This document shows, piece after piece, positions 27,826 through 37,517 of a stretch of 64,000 nt of DNA. A model generated the notes under the pieces. It did not search any database, had not been told where the DNA came from, and saw only the letters and a program-made list of their open reading frames with translations. A program made the translations under genes and the position numbers. The stretch covers positions 1 through 64,000 of the forward strand of contig JAHJJX010000008.1 of NCBI GenBank assembly GCA_018822665.1, in the 5' to 3' direction. How positions within the stretch are numbered: position 1 is the stretch's first letter; each line of letters opens with the position of its first letter. This stretch comes from a bacterium. Lineage in GTDB: Bacteria; Campylobacterota; Campylobacteria; Campylobacterales; Sulfurimonadaceae.

Positions 27826-28644
27826 ATGTCAAATATAATTTTAATTACAGGTGCGAGCTCGGGCATGGGAAGAGCAGCCGTAAACTTTTTATCGACAAAA
27901 GATTTTATAGTTTATGCCGGAACAAGGGATGTAGAAAATTTTAAAGATGTAAAAAGTAAAAATATCATTCCGATTGCATTAGATTTAAGAGATCAAAACA
28001 GCATTATAAAAGCGATAGAATTTATAAAACAAAAACATGGAAAAATAGATGTTCTTATAAATAATGCAGGTTATGGACTGGTCTCAACCGTTGAAGACGT
28101 AAGCGAAGATGAGATGTACGCGCAGTTCAATATTAACGTATTTGGAGTTTTGCGTGTGTGCAAGAGCGTAATTCCCCTCATGAGAGAAAACAAAAGCGGA
28201 ATCATCATCAACATCAGCTCTTTTCTTGGAAAAATAGGTCTGCCTCTTTTAACTCTTTACAACTCAAGCAAATATGCAGTTGAGGGCATTACGGACTCTC
28301 TGCGTTATGAGCTAAAAGATTTTAACATTAGAGTTCACTCTATTATGCCCGGTTTTTTTGACACAAAATTTGCAAGAGAAAATCTTGTTACAAACAAAAA
28401 AACATTTGACAAAAATTCCCCCTACTCAAATCTTGTTTCTTCACTTGCGCCTATTATAGTGGAGCAGATAAACAACGGAAACAGTGCAACGGAAGTATCA
28501 CAGATGATTTTAGAGATAATCCAAAATCCAAAATTTCCCGCCCGTGCCACAGTAGGCGACAAAGCAAAAAAATTTATCCCTATGAAAAAAGAGCTAAGCG
28601 ATGAAGATTTTGAAAGACGCGTGATGGAGTATTACAACATCTAA
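27826..28644 (+). CDS. Short-chain dehydrogenase/reductase
   Basis: 272 residues. NAD(P)-binding TGASSGMG at 8-15, NNAG motif, and catalytic Tyr145/Lys149 in YNSSK. Classical SDR of unknown substrate. The start codon of the following AraC regulator overlaps its stop by one base, so the regulator likely controls this gene or its pathway. Confidence 0.92.
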   Translation: MSNIILITGASSGMGRAAVNFLSTKDFIVYAGTRDVENFKDVKSKNIIPIALDLRDQNSIIKAIEFIKQKHGKIDVLINNAGYGLVSTVEDVSEDEMYAQFNINVFGVLRVCKSVIPLMRENKSGIIINISSFLGKIGLPLLTLYNSSKYAVEGITDSLRYELKDFNIRVHSIMPGFFDTKFARENLVTNKKTFDKNSPYSNLVSSLAPIIVEQINNGNSATEVSQMILEIIQNPKFPARATVGDKAKKFIPMKKELSDEDFERRVMEYYNI

Positions 28645-29570
28645 TGGAAAGCCTGTTTTTCAATATTACCGACACCAAATACAAAGTAAAAGAGCTTTTA
28701 AAAAACAAAGACGAGTATATTCAAAGAGTAGATATTTCAAACGGTGTCTTTTTTTTAGATATGCATATAACCTCTGCTCCTATTGAAACTTACTTTAAAA
28801 ATCTTGACAGACTCGCGGCAATCTGCGTTGTTAAAAAAGGGAGCCTGCAAATACATGACAACATTGAGGATAAAGAGTTTAATTTCAACCAAAATTCCAT
28901 CAATATAATTCTCTCATCCAAACAAGATTTAAAAATCAGCAGTAAGGAGAATGAAACAAAAGATATCTTTATACTTTTTATCGCAGACTTTTTTCTCAAA
29001 AGATACCTCAGTACGAATTCAAACGAACCGATAGATTTTTTATATAATCTGCTTCAAGAAAACATAAGCTCTCAACTGATAAACACACAGCCCATAGATG
29101 CACTCAGCCTCTATATAATAGATAAAATTACAAATATCAAAGCAGATTCCATTATGAAAAGCATTACCTGTGAACACTATATCTTGGAGTTCATTATCCA
29201 AAGACTCTCTTTGCTTGATATACTCGAGGATACGATAGAAGAAGATGAGTTTTGCATCTCAAAAAGTGCCAAAGATATTTTGCTGAAGAGTTTTGTGAAT
29301 CCTCCAAGCATAGAATTACTTGCTCACATGTGTGCAACAAACGAGTCTAAAGTAAAAAAAGTTTTTAAAAAAGTTTATAAAACAACCATTTACGGATATA
29401 TCCAAAAACTTCGTCTTGAAAAAGCAAATCTGCTCTTAAAAGAGCAATCGCTTCATATCGGCGAGATTGCAAAAAAGGTGGGTTATAAGCATCAAGGACA
29501 CTTCTCAAAGCTTTTTTTTCAAACGTATGGTGTTTATCCAAAAGATTTGCTTAAAAAGGGCAAATATTGA
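28644..29570 (+). CDS. AraC-family transcriptional regulator
   Basis: 308 residues. The C-terminal 90 residues carry the double helix-turn-helix (IELLAHMCATNESKVKKVFK and IGEIAKKVGYKHQGHFSKLF). The N-terminal part looks like a cupin-type AraC ligand domain but is divergent. Coupled to the SDR gene upstream; ends 46 bases from the convergent DprA-like gene. Confidence 0.88.
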   Translation: MESLFFNITDTKYKVKELLKNKDEYIQRVDISNGVFFLDMHITSAPIETYFKNLDRLAAICVVKKGSLQIHDNIEDKEFNFNQNSINIILSSKQDLKISSKENETKDIFILFIADFFLKRYLSTNSNEPIDFLYNLLQENISSQLINTQPIDALSLYIIDKITNIKADSIMKSITCEHYILEFIIQRLSLLDILEDTIEEDEFCISKSAKDILLKSFVNPPSIELLAHMCATNESKVKKVFKKVYKTTIYGYIQKLRLEKANLLLKEQSLHIGEIAKKVGYKHQGHFSKLFFQTYGVYPKDLLKKGKY

Positions 29571-29616
29571 TTATTTATTCTTCTTGATATTAAAGAGTAC
29601 TTGCTAGATAACTTGC

Positions 29617-30726
29617 CTATGAGTTTGTATCAAATAAGCTTAGTTGTATGTTTTCATTTTTATAAATAAATACATTAGAACTACCTTTTTTCTCTTTTTT
29701 AACGAAAGGTAGTCCACTCAAATATAATGAAAATTTTCTTGTATCAATATCATAATTTATTTTTTCTTTAATTTGTGCAGCTGTTAATGCCACACCTTTA
29801 ATTGCATTCATTATTTTTTCATCAAGAGCTGTTTCACCCTTTTTAAGTTCTGTTAAATTACCATTCATATTAACCGGTATTCCACCTTTTAAAATGAGTA
29901 AATCATTTGCATTGTTTTGAGTATTTTCTGGATTTCTAATATATATTGTTCTTTGGGCTTTCAGTCCTTCTAAAACACCGGACCAAGTACCACCTTTGCT
30001 ATCAGATTGAGCAACATATATCTCTTTTGATAATCCATAAATATATTTATTTCTTCCCATTGCCAACCCAGTACTCCAACCAGCTTTTGGAAAAAATGTA
30101 CTTAATATTAGTAAGTTCCCATCAATGATATCTTTGTAATATTTTTTCATACCACTCGAAAAAGTTAAAATACCTTGAGGCAAAACCAATATACTATGAC
30201 CCTTTGCTTTTACACTCTCTTCTAATGCCGCTTGGTCAACTCCTTTTGCTCCACCGCTAACTACACATTTGTATTCTTTTGTAGCTTTACTTGCAATATT
30301 TTTTGTAAATTCCAACGATTGGTTATCCGCATCTCTTGAACCTACTATTGCTATCGTATCATCATGTAAAAGACTTTTATTACCTTTGATATAAATGAGT
30401 GGTGGGGCAAATTTTAATTTTAAATTATCTTTTAATATTTCTGGATAATCCCTTGAATTAAATGGTATTAATTCATAACCTTGACTTAACATGTCTTCAA
30501 GTAAAAATGAATAATTTGGAAGTTCTTTTTTTGCTAGTTCTAAATCATTTATTTCTGTATTATCTAATTTAAATATTTCTAGCCATTCATTATGAGATAA
30601 ACTAAAAAATTCTTCAAATGTAATTTTTTGATTATGTATTATTCTGACAATCAACTTATTTGTTTTTAAAGTTGTCCATCTAGATAAATGAGCAAACAGC
30701 ATCCAGTAAACTAAATCAGTCTGCAA
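29617..30726 (-). CDS. DprA/Smf-family protein (partner of RecQ-PRTase)
   Basis: 369 residues. Central Rossmann-like DprA fold with IAIVGSRDADNQSL, VVSGGAKGVDQAALE and a GTWSGVLEGLKAQRTIYIR nucleotide-binding end. DprA binds single-stranded DNA and loads RecA in natural transformation, but here the flanks differ: the N-terminal part is unlike the SAM domain of housekeeping DprA, and the C-terminal part looks like a winged helix. The gene overlaps the upstream RecQ fusion by 11 bases, and both are far richer in A and T than their neighbours. Such stand-alone DprA genes linked to phosphoribosyltransferases have been proposed as immune modules; the normal competence dprA is probably elsewhere in the genome. 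Confidence 0.82.
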   Translation of the reverse strand: MQTDLVYWMLFAHLSRWTTLKTNKLIVRIIHNQKITFEEFFSLSHNEWLEIFKLDNTEINDLELAKKELPNYSFLLEDMLSQGYELIPFNSRDYPEILKDNLKLKFAPPLIYIKGNKSLLHDDTIAIVGSRDADNQSLEFTKNIASKATKEYKCVVSGGAKGVDQAALEESVKAKGHSILVLPQGILTFSSGMKKYYKDIIDGNLLILSTFFPKAGWSTGLAMGRNKYIYGLSKEIYVAQSDSKGGTWSGVLEGLKAQRTIYIRNPENTQNNANDLLILKGGIPVNMNGNLTELKKGETALDEKIMNAIKGVALTAAQIKEKINYDIDTRKFSLYLSGLPFVKKEKKGSSNVFIYKNENIQLSLFDTNS

Positions 30727-32725
30727 TATCGCCTCCTACAGTTTTCGCTATTACCAAAGGAGCTATAATTTTTGCACCTTTTTTTGTAAGCATTTTACCT
30801 ATCTCTTTAATAGTGGCACCACTATCAAATATATCATCAATTAGTAAAATTGATTTGTTTATTATATCGACACTTATATCAAAAGCATCTTTGATATTTT
30901 CAGTTTTTAATGCCCCATTTTGAAATATTTTTTGCTCTTTTGTCTCTTTAACTTTTTTCAATGAAGCAACTGGAAGCTTTAAAGTAGATGCTATTTTAGC
31001 GGCAAAATTTTCTACAAGTTTACCTGATTTTGTTGGTGGAACAAACAGCACTAAATCAAAATTTTGTTCTTTAAAAGTTCTTCCATAAGCTCTAAGCGTT
31101 TGTTTTAACAATATCGTTGGATAATCTCCACCATTTTCATATTTACATTTATGAATAATTTCTCCAACATTTGAAAATCCATAATAAGATGAAGCAACAC
31201 CGTTTATCAAATTTGTTCTGCTTGTTTCAACCTTTAAAACAGGAAAAAAATTATTTTGAAAATTTTGAATTTTTTCTCTATCACTTTCACCCATTGAAAA
31301 TTGATTTTTATTATGTAAACAACTATCACATATTTCACAATTGTTTAAGTTGTTGTCCCCTAAATAGTTACACAAATATAGCATCTTACAAAAATCAATA
31401 TTTGTATATTCAACCATTTTTTCAAATTCTTTTAATCTATGATTTCGTAAATTTTCAAATGCCGTAGTGTCGAGTTGTGGTGCATTATATTGATATTCAT
31501 ATTTTTTATTGCTACCATATTTTACTTCTCTTATTATTTTTTGATCTAATAAATCTGCTTTTATTGTTCTAACTTGTGTTTGTTTTAAATTTGTTGCTTT
31601 TGTTAAGTTTTTTTCACCTAATGGTTCTTCTTTTAATGCATTTATTACTTTTTCATATTTCTTTATTGATGGTCTAGCACTGTTTATAAAACTTAGTGGT
31701 AAGTCTACATCTTTTGGATTAAAAAGTAAAAAAATTTGGGCAGTTTTACCATCTCTTCCCGCTCTTCCAATCTCTTGATAATAATGTATAGGAGATTGTG
31801 GTATCTGTGTATGAATTATAAATCTTATATCTGCTTTATCTATACCCATACCTAAAGCATTTGTTGATATTACAGCTTTATATTTATTGTTCATCCACTC
31901 TTTTTCAACCAATTTTCTGCTATCGCTATCAAGTCCTGCATGATAGTAGATTGTATTTAATCGCTCACTTTCGCACCATTTTGAAAATATCTCTGCATTG
32001 CTCCTTGTTCCAGTATAAACAACACCATTACCCTGAATTTCTTGAAGATAGTTAGAAATCCAAGCCATTTTGTCTTCTTCACTCCCTACATGTATTACAT
32101 TGAGTTTTAAATTTTCACGAAGTAAATCACCACGAATAAGTTCAATATCTCCGCCAATCTGGTTTTTAATATCTTCTGCTACTTGTACGGTTGCTGTTGC
32201 AGTTGTTGCAAGAACTGGTATATGTGATGGTAGTAATTGCATTAAGTTTATAATTCTTCTAAACGCTGGTCTAAAATCATGTCCCCAAGATGATATACAG
32301 TGTGCTTCATCTACTACAACAAAAGATATATTCATTTTTGATACAGCCTCTTGCCATACACTATTTTCCTGTCTCTCTGGTGCAATATATAAAATTTTAA
32401 GTTCATTGTTTATAGCATTTTTTATTGTCAAACTATTTTCATCATCTGTTTGTTCACTATTAATTAAACCAACTTTGATACCTTTTTCATTAAGTGATTT
32501 TATTTGGTCTCTCATTAAAGCAATTAAAGGTGAAAAAATTATAGTTAAGCCATCAAATTGAGTAGCAGGAAATTGAAAAGTTAAAGATTTTCCAAATCCA
32601 GTTTTTTCAATTAATAAAACTCTTTTCTTTTGGAGTACTCTATCTATAGTTTCCCATTGGTCATCAAAAAAATTATCAAATCCAAAAATCTGTTTTAATT
32701 TTACTTCTGCTTCTTGTCTGTTCAT
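30716..32725 (-). CDS. RecQ-type helicase fused to a phosphoribosyltransferase domain
   Basis: 669 residues. Residues 1 to about 430 are a RecQ helicase: Walker A KTGFGKS at 41-47, DEAH at 139-142 in VVDEAHCISSWG, and the QEIGRAGRDG motif VI. Near 440-475 come Cys pairs (CKMLYLCNY, CEICDSC) of the RecQ zinc domain. There is no HRDC domain; instead residues about 500-669 are a type I phosphoribosyltransferase with the PRPP loop LLIDDIFDSGATIKEI (Asp630, Asp631, Thr638), as in ComFC. Housekeeping RecQ never has this tail. Very low GC (some 60-base lines near 20%) and flanking position suggest transfer. The 3' end overlaps the DprA-like gene. Confidence 0.87.
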   Translation of the reverse strand: MNRQEAEVKLKQIFGFDNFFDDQWETIDRVLQKKRVLLIEKTGFGKSLTFQFPATQFDGLTIIFSPLIALMRDQIKSLNEKGIKVGLINSEQTDDENSLTIKNAINNELKILYIAPERQENSVWQEAVSKMNISFVVVDEAHCISSWGHDFRPAFRRIINLMQLLPSHIPVLATTATATVQVAEDIKNQIGGDIELIRGDLLRENLKLNVIHVGSEEDKMAWISNYLQEIQGNGVVYTGTRSNAEIFSKWCESERLNTIYYHAGLDSDSRKLVEKEWMNNKYKAVISTNALGMGIDKADIRFIIHTQIPQSPIHYYQEIGRAGRDGKTAQIFLLFNPKDVDLPLSFINSARPSIKKYEKVINALKEEPLGEKNLTKATNLKQTQVRTIKADLLDQKIIREVKYGSNKKYEYQYNAPQLDTTAFENLRNHRLKEFEKMVEYTNIDFCKMLYLCNYLGDNNLNNCEICDSCLHNKNQFSMGESDREKIQNFQNNFFPVLKVETSRTNLINGVASSYYGFSNVGEIIHKCKYENGGDYPTILLKQTLRAYGRTFKEQNFDLVLFVPPTKSGKLVENFAAKIASTLKLPVASLKKVKETKEQKIFQNGALKTENIKDAFDISVDIINKSILLIDDIFDSGATIKEIGKMLTKKGAKIIAPLVIAKTVGGDIAD

Positions 32726-33015
32726 TTTTTACCTTAATGTTGCTGTTGTCATCTATTATATATAAAACAACTTGAAATTTACTAAATAAACACTAAATAT
32801 GTTTATTTAAATGATTATGATTTTGTTTTCCGATGATTATTACAAATTTTTCTATATCTCTATAAAATCCCTCCATTGCTAAAATAAAATTCTTCTACTG
32901 CTAAAAACAGCTTGATTGATACATCTTTTTTTTCATATACTTAAGAGATTCAATTGCAAGAGTTTATGATGTCAAAAAAAGAAACTTTCGGTATTTAATA
33001 CGCCAAGGGGCTCGC

Positions 33016-34260
33016 ATGAAGCTAATCATTAAAATAATTATAGCAGCGCTGTTAGTTTTGCTAGCCTCGTCCTATCTGCTAAGCAAAAAAGAAAAAAAGC
33101 AATATAGTGATGATGAGTTAAGGCAAACGGCACTCTCAAGGGATATGTCAAGTGTTCCAAGCACCTATAAAGAACTTTTAAAAGTGGTTGATAGCCCACA
33201 AAATAGATTAACTCAAGAGAAGATTGACTTAGGGAAAAGGCTGTTTTTTGATAAAGTTTTATCCAAAGACAGAGATATTAGCTGTGATTCCTGTCACATG
33301 ATAGATAGAGATATTAAGAATAAAAAAACATTCTCAAGTATGCTTCTCTCAAAGAATGCTACCCCAAACGATTGCGTTGTATGTCATTTATCTGACCAAA
33401 GCGGTACAGACAGGCTTGAAACTGCCATTGGGCACAGGCAACAAGAAAATCCATTTCACTTAAACACACTCTCCATCTTAAATTCTGCCTTGGCAAAACA
33501 CCAAACATGGAGCGGAGAGATTGACACCGTAGAAGAACAGGCAGGTGCCTCCATCCAAGATCCATATAAGATGAATTTAAATGCAGAAGAAGCACAGCAA
33601 AGACTCTCTTTAGATACATCCTATGTGCTCATGTTTGAAAAAGCGTTTCATGATTCTCAAAATCCGCACATGCCGACACTCACTTTTGAAAATACACAAA
33701 AAGCTATCGGTGCGTATGTAAGGACTCTTTTGACGCGTAGCGATTATGATAAATTTTTAGACGGCGACAATAATGCGATAAGCCAAGAAGCTAAAAAAGG
33801 TTTGGCAAACTTTATAAATTTTGGCTGTAAAGGGTGTCATACAGGCAAAGCCGTAGGGGGACAAAGCATACAGAAATTTCCACTCAGAGACTATAACAGT
33901 TTTCTTGATTTAACAAACACTTTTAATGAAAATGTTAAAGGAAGGTCCGTGAGCCAAGTCAGTTTTAATTTTAATATGTATCATCCCTTTCCCTTTGAAA
34001 ATGTTGGCGGATTTATGGGCAAAAACGGGCAACAGCTTTTTAGAGTTCCTTTGCTGAGAAATGTTACGAAAACATCGCCATACTTTCATAACGGTTCTAT
34101 CGCAAAGCTAAGAGATGCCGTGCAGCTTATGGCTAAACACCAACTAGGGATGAATCTTACCGATACGCAGACAGATGAGATAGTGGAATTTTTAAAAACT
34201 TTAGAAGGCAGTATTGTAGAGTATTCTATTCAAGACACGAGGGAAGCTTATGAAAACTGA
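33016..34260 (+). CDS. Tri-haem cytochrome c peroxidase / MauG-family protein
   Basis: 414 residues with an N-terminal membrane anchor or signal (about 3-22). Three CXXCH haem sites: 90-94, 120-124 and 271-275. Standard bacterial peroxidases have two; the 271 site and the 90 site match those, and the 120 site is extra. The C-terminal RNVTKTSPYFHNG motif is the family signature. It should reduce hydrogen peroxide (or act as a MauG-like oxidase) in the periplasm with electrons from cytochromes. The next gene overlaps it by 11 bases and encodes a multihaem cytochrome, a likely electron partner. Confidence 0.88.
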   Translation: MKLIIKIIIAALLVLLASSYLLSKKEKKQYSDDELRQTALSRDMSSVPSTYKELLKVVDSPQNRLTQEKIDLGKRLFFDKVLSKDRDISCDSCHMIDRDIKNKKTFSSMLLSKNATPNDCVVCHLSDQSGTDRLETAIGHRQQENPFHLNTLSILNSALAKHQTWSGEIDTVEEQAGASIQDPYKMNLNAEEAQQRLSLDTSYVLMFEKAFHDSQNPHMPTLTFENTQKAIGAYVRTLLTRSDYDKFLDGDNNAISQEAKKGLANFINFGCKGCHTGKAVGGQSIQKFPLRDYNSFLDLTNTFNENVKGRSVSQVSFNFNMYHPFPFENVGGFMGKNGQQLFRVPLLRNVTKTSPYFHNGSIAKLRDAVQLMAKHQLGMNLTDTQTDEIVEFLKTLEGSIVEYSIQDTREAYEN

Positions 34261-36079
34261 GCATATAAAAATATATATACTGTTGCTATTTATAACAGGT
34301 ATATTGCAAATGGATATTTTAAAAATTGATTGGGAATATTTTAGATATATACAGGCATTGCATATCTTAGGCTCTGTTGTCATCACTGTTTTTTTATTGG
34401 TGCCGCTGGTCAACAGGCATGTTTATAAACATATAATTGTTCAAAAAGAACGAAGCGTTAATGGTTTGGTATTGGGAGCCGCCCTGCTTTTCATTACACT
34501 AAGCGGATTCTATCTCTTTTTATTTGGAAATCGCGGCGGAGATATATATGGAACTTTTTCTTTTAATATCCACTTGTACGGCTCCTTTTTTTTAATCATC
34601 GCTTTATTGAAGCATGCTAAAAAGAGAATAAATCCAACGATTGTATCTAGTATTGCTGTCATATTTATTATCAGTATTATTTATCCTACTCTCTCTTGGA
34701 GTGATGAGAATAATAAGCTTACCAATATGCAGCTTGAAAAAAATGTAGAGAAATATCATGTGCAAGATTGGACAAATTCTGCCAAATGTAAATCTTGTCA
34801 TAATGAAATATTTAATCAATGGGCAGATTCAAACCATAGACATATAGCAGGAACAAATCCATACTATATGGTTATGGAAAATTTGGCAGGAGAAGACAAG
34901 GGACAGGAATTTAGAAAATGGTGCATGGGATGTCACAATCCAAGTGCCGTTACAACGGGACAAGAGAAGACGACCCACGCAATGAGCGGCAACAATATGC
35001 CTGATATTCTTTTTAGCGGCGGTTCTGCCGACTTGATTGATGCATTGAAAACTCATGGCAACGCAAGGCTAGAACAGGGAGTATCCTGCATTACATGTCA
35101 TAGAATAATGAAAACGGAGTCAAAAGGAAATAGTTCGTATACTTTAGATTTGACAAATAGAAATAAATATGTTTTTGAAGACAGTGATTCAGGAATGAAA
35201 CACTGGCTGAGCGAAAAGTTTATAAATTCAAATCCCCAAGCGCATAAAGAGAGTTACTCCAATCCGATTTACAAAAAAAGTGCCTACTGTGCCTCTTGCC
35301 ATGATGAATTTTTGCCAGAGAGCGGTCTTGGAGTGGTGTCGACTTTTAAAGAGTGGGAAAAGTCACCCTTCAATAATCCTGCCGATTCTAAAAAGCACAA
35401 AGATTGCATAGACTGCCACATGACAAATTTAAAAGATAATAAATTTTCACCTTTAAAAGGCACTTCAACAGAAGGGGGAAAACTAAAAGACGATGTGAAA
35501 GTTCACTATTTTGCAGGTTCAAACCACTTTTTATCAGGACTTAAAAATAAAGTGAATGCGGACCAAACTATTCAATTGCTTAAAACTTCTGCGGAACTTG
35601 ACGTAGATATCCAAGAGGGCATCATTAAAGTTGGGGTAAAAAATATAGGTGCCGGTCATCATCTGCCGACCGGAGTATCTGATTTTAGAGAGTTATGGCT
35701 TGATATAACAATCAAAGACAAAAATAACAAAGTTGTATTTGAGAGCGGAAAATTACAAAAGGACAATAACTTAGGCGAAGACGCAAGACCCTTTATGAAA
35801 GTCTTTGGCGATGAGAACAGTGTTCCCGTTGGATTGCTATTTTGGAGATATAAAAAACTTTTAAGCGACACCAGAATACCGGCAGGGGAAAAAAGAGTTG
35901 AAACTTATGCGATACAAGATTCAAAGAAATTACAATACCCATTAACGGCTACCGTGAAACTTAACTTTAGAATCTATCCGCAGTGGGTTACAGATGCCGT
36001 GAGAAACGCTTTTCCACAGCTTCCGAATCCCCCTGTCGTTGAATTAAACAAAATAGTCAAGGAGTTTACAAAACAATAA
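34250..36079 (+). CDS. Membrane-anchored penta-haem cytochrome c
   Basis: 609 residues. About four membrane segments in the first 155 residues, then a periplasmic part with five CXXCH sites at 180, 225, 280, 347 and 386. The remaining 200 residues are a beta-rich domain with GAGHHLPTG, also found in cytochrome c554-type multihaem proteins. A smaller cousin is encoded at 53366-54532. Together with the overlapping peroxidase gene it suggests a quinol- or cytochrome-to-peroxidase electron path, the N-terminal helices possibly touching the quinone pool. Substrate and partner are inferred only. Confidence 0.85.
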   Translation: MKTEHIKIYILLLFITGILQMDILKIDWEYFRYIQALHILGSVVITVFLLVPLVNRHVYKHIIVQKERSVNGLVLGAALLFITLSGFYLFLFGNRGGDIYGTFSFNIHLYGSFFLIIALLKHAKKRINPTIVSSIAVIFIISIIYPTLSWSDENNKLTNMQLEKNVEKYHVQDWTNSAKCKSCHNEIFNQWADSNHRHIAGTNPYYMVMENLAGEDKGQEFRKWCMGCHNPSAVTTGQEKTTHAMSGNNMPDILFSGGSADLIDALKTHGNARLEQGVSCITCHRIMKTESKGNSSYTLDLTNRNKYVFEDSDSGMKHWLSEKFINSNPQAHKESYSNPIYKKSAYCASCHDEFLPESGLGVVSTFKEWEKSPFNNPADSKKHKDCIDCHMTNLKDNKFSPLKGTSTEGGKLKDDVKVHYFAGSNHFLSGLKNKVNADQTIQLLKTSAELDVDIQEGIIKVGVKNIGAGHHLPTGVSDFRELWLDITIKDKNNKVVFESGKLQKDNNLGEDARPFMKVFGDENSVPVGLLFWRYKKLLSDTRIPAGEKRVETYAIQDSKKLQYPLTATVKLNFRIYPQWVTDAVRNAFPQLPNPPVVELNKIVKEFTKQ

Positions 36080-36104
36080 CAGGCGGTAGAGAAAGGTATT
36101 GGCT

Positions 36105-37514
36105 CTAAATTTCTTGGGATAAATTTCTTATTATAAGAGCATATTCATCGATATTTTCCAATACCACATCAACGATTTTCGGGTCAAAATGTTTCCCTTT
36201 TTCTTCTTTTAGCAGCTCGATTACCTTCTCAAGCGGCCAGATATCTTTGTATACCCGCTGAGAAAGCAAGGCATCGATAACGTCAACAATAGCGACTATG
36301 CGGGCGAAAACAGTTATCTCCTCTGCTTTTAATCCTTGCGGGTATCCCGTACCGTCATACCTTTCATGATGTTCATATGCAATGCTTGCGGCAACTTGCA
36401 ATATTGCCCGCTGTGAATGTCTCAACATCTCGTACCCTAAGCCTGGATGAGTTTTCATAAGAGTAAACTCTTCATCGCTTAAGGGAGCAGGTTTGTTTAA
36501 AACAGCATCTGTAATTCCGATTTTTCCTATATCATGCAAAGGAGATGCAAGCTCAATCAGCTTTATCTTTTGTCTATCCAAGCCATAGTCCTTTGCAATT
36601 AAGGCACTCAGTATCGCAACACGCTGTGTGTGGCGTTTTGTTTCAAGCGAGCGAATCTCTTCCATCTGTCCCATTGCAAACAAGGTCTCTTTGAGTGTTG
36701 ATTCTATCTCTTCATTAAGCATTCGCAGTTCTACATTTTTAGCGAGAAGTTCTTTTTCTTTTTCTATAATATTTTGATTAAATTTATTTATATTTTGTAC
36801 CACATCTTCAAACTCTTGACTCTCATACACATCACTCTGAATATCCTGAGACGATTCATAAGCTTTTTTGCCATCATCAATAATTCTTGAGAGTGGTTTG
36901 CGTATATAACGCTCAATGACATGAAACATATTGAGTATAATGACCAAAGCAAACACAAGCAATACGGTGGCAATAATATAATTATTCCTAAATAAAAAAT
37001 CTTGATATGATTGCGTGTTTATACTGATATCTACAGCACCAAGCACCTCCCCGTCTGCAACATGATGACACTCCAAACAATTCAAAACCCCTTGAGAATT
37101 TGCAATATAAGGGACAATCGCTTCAAGTCTGTTGTTTTTATTATTCCATTGAAAATATGCTTCTTTTTTATCTAAAATCATTCGCAGATTATTGTTTAAC
37201 TTTTTTTCAAATGAAGCAGATGCGCCGAACTGTTCCATTACGGCGTCCGAACGTATGATTTTAATAGATTCAATATCATACACGGAAGATATCTCACGTA
37301 AAAAATAATCACGCTTATCCATAATACCCGCTTTCATGTGGGAGGTAAGACCGGCTTGAACTATTTCTGAAATGGAAATAATTTTATTTTCAACAATAAA
37401 CTCAAAAAACATTCGATAACTTAGTGTACCAATGGAGACAATAACAAGCATTGCAACGACAAATACCTGTAACAAGCGGGTTAAGGTAATCTTTTTTATG
37501 CTTTGTTTTTTCAT
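36105..37514 (-). CDS. HD-GYP protein with haem-binding periplasmic sensor
   Basis: 469 residues. Membrane segment about 14-36, periplasmic domain (about 40-175), second membrane segment about 177-197, a helical linker, then an HD-GYP c-di-GMP phosphodiesterase: His327-Asp328 in LHDIGKIG, HHERYDGTGYPQG with GYP at 390-392. The periplasmic domain ends with CLECHH at 146-151, a CXXCH site as in haem-bearing DUF3365-type sensors. It probably senses redox state, oxygen or NO and lowers c-di-GMP. It is convergent with the cytochrome genes. Confidence 0.88.
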   Translation of the reverse strand: MKKQSIKKITLTRLLQVFVVAMLVIVSIGTLSYRMFFEFIVENKIISISEIVQAGLTSHMKAGIMDKRDYFLREISSVYDIESIKIIRSDAVMEQFGASASFEKKLNNNLRMILDKKEAYFQWNNKNNRLEAIVPYIANSQGVLNCLECHHVADGEVLGAVDISINTQSYQDFLFRNNYIIATVLLVFALVIILNMFHVIERYIRKPLSRIIDDGKKAYESSQDIQSDVYESQEFEDVVQNINKFNQNIIEKEKELLAKNVELRMLNEEIESTLKETLFAMGQMEEIRSLETKRHTQRVAILSALIAKDYGLDRQKIKLIELASPLHDIGKIGITDAVLNKPAPLSDEEFTLMKTHPGLGYEMLRHSQRAILQVAASIAYEHHERYDGTGYPQGLKAEEITVFARIVAIVDVIDALLSQRVYKDIWPLEKVIELLKEEKGKHFDPKIVDVVLENIDEYALIIRNLSQEI

Positions 37515-37517
37515 TTT

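Noticed and set aside
32070-32561. 163-codon plus-strand frame.
   Set aside because: Antisense to the RecQ helicase core, which has intact motifs.
32911-32925. TTGATTGATACATC upstream of the peroxidase gene as an FNR box.
   Set aside because: The second half-site does not match ATCAA.
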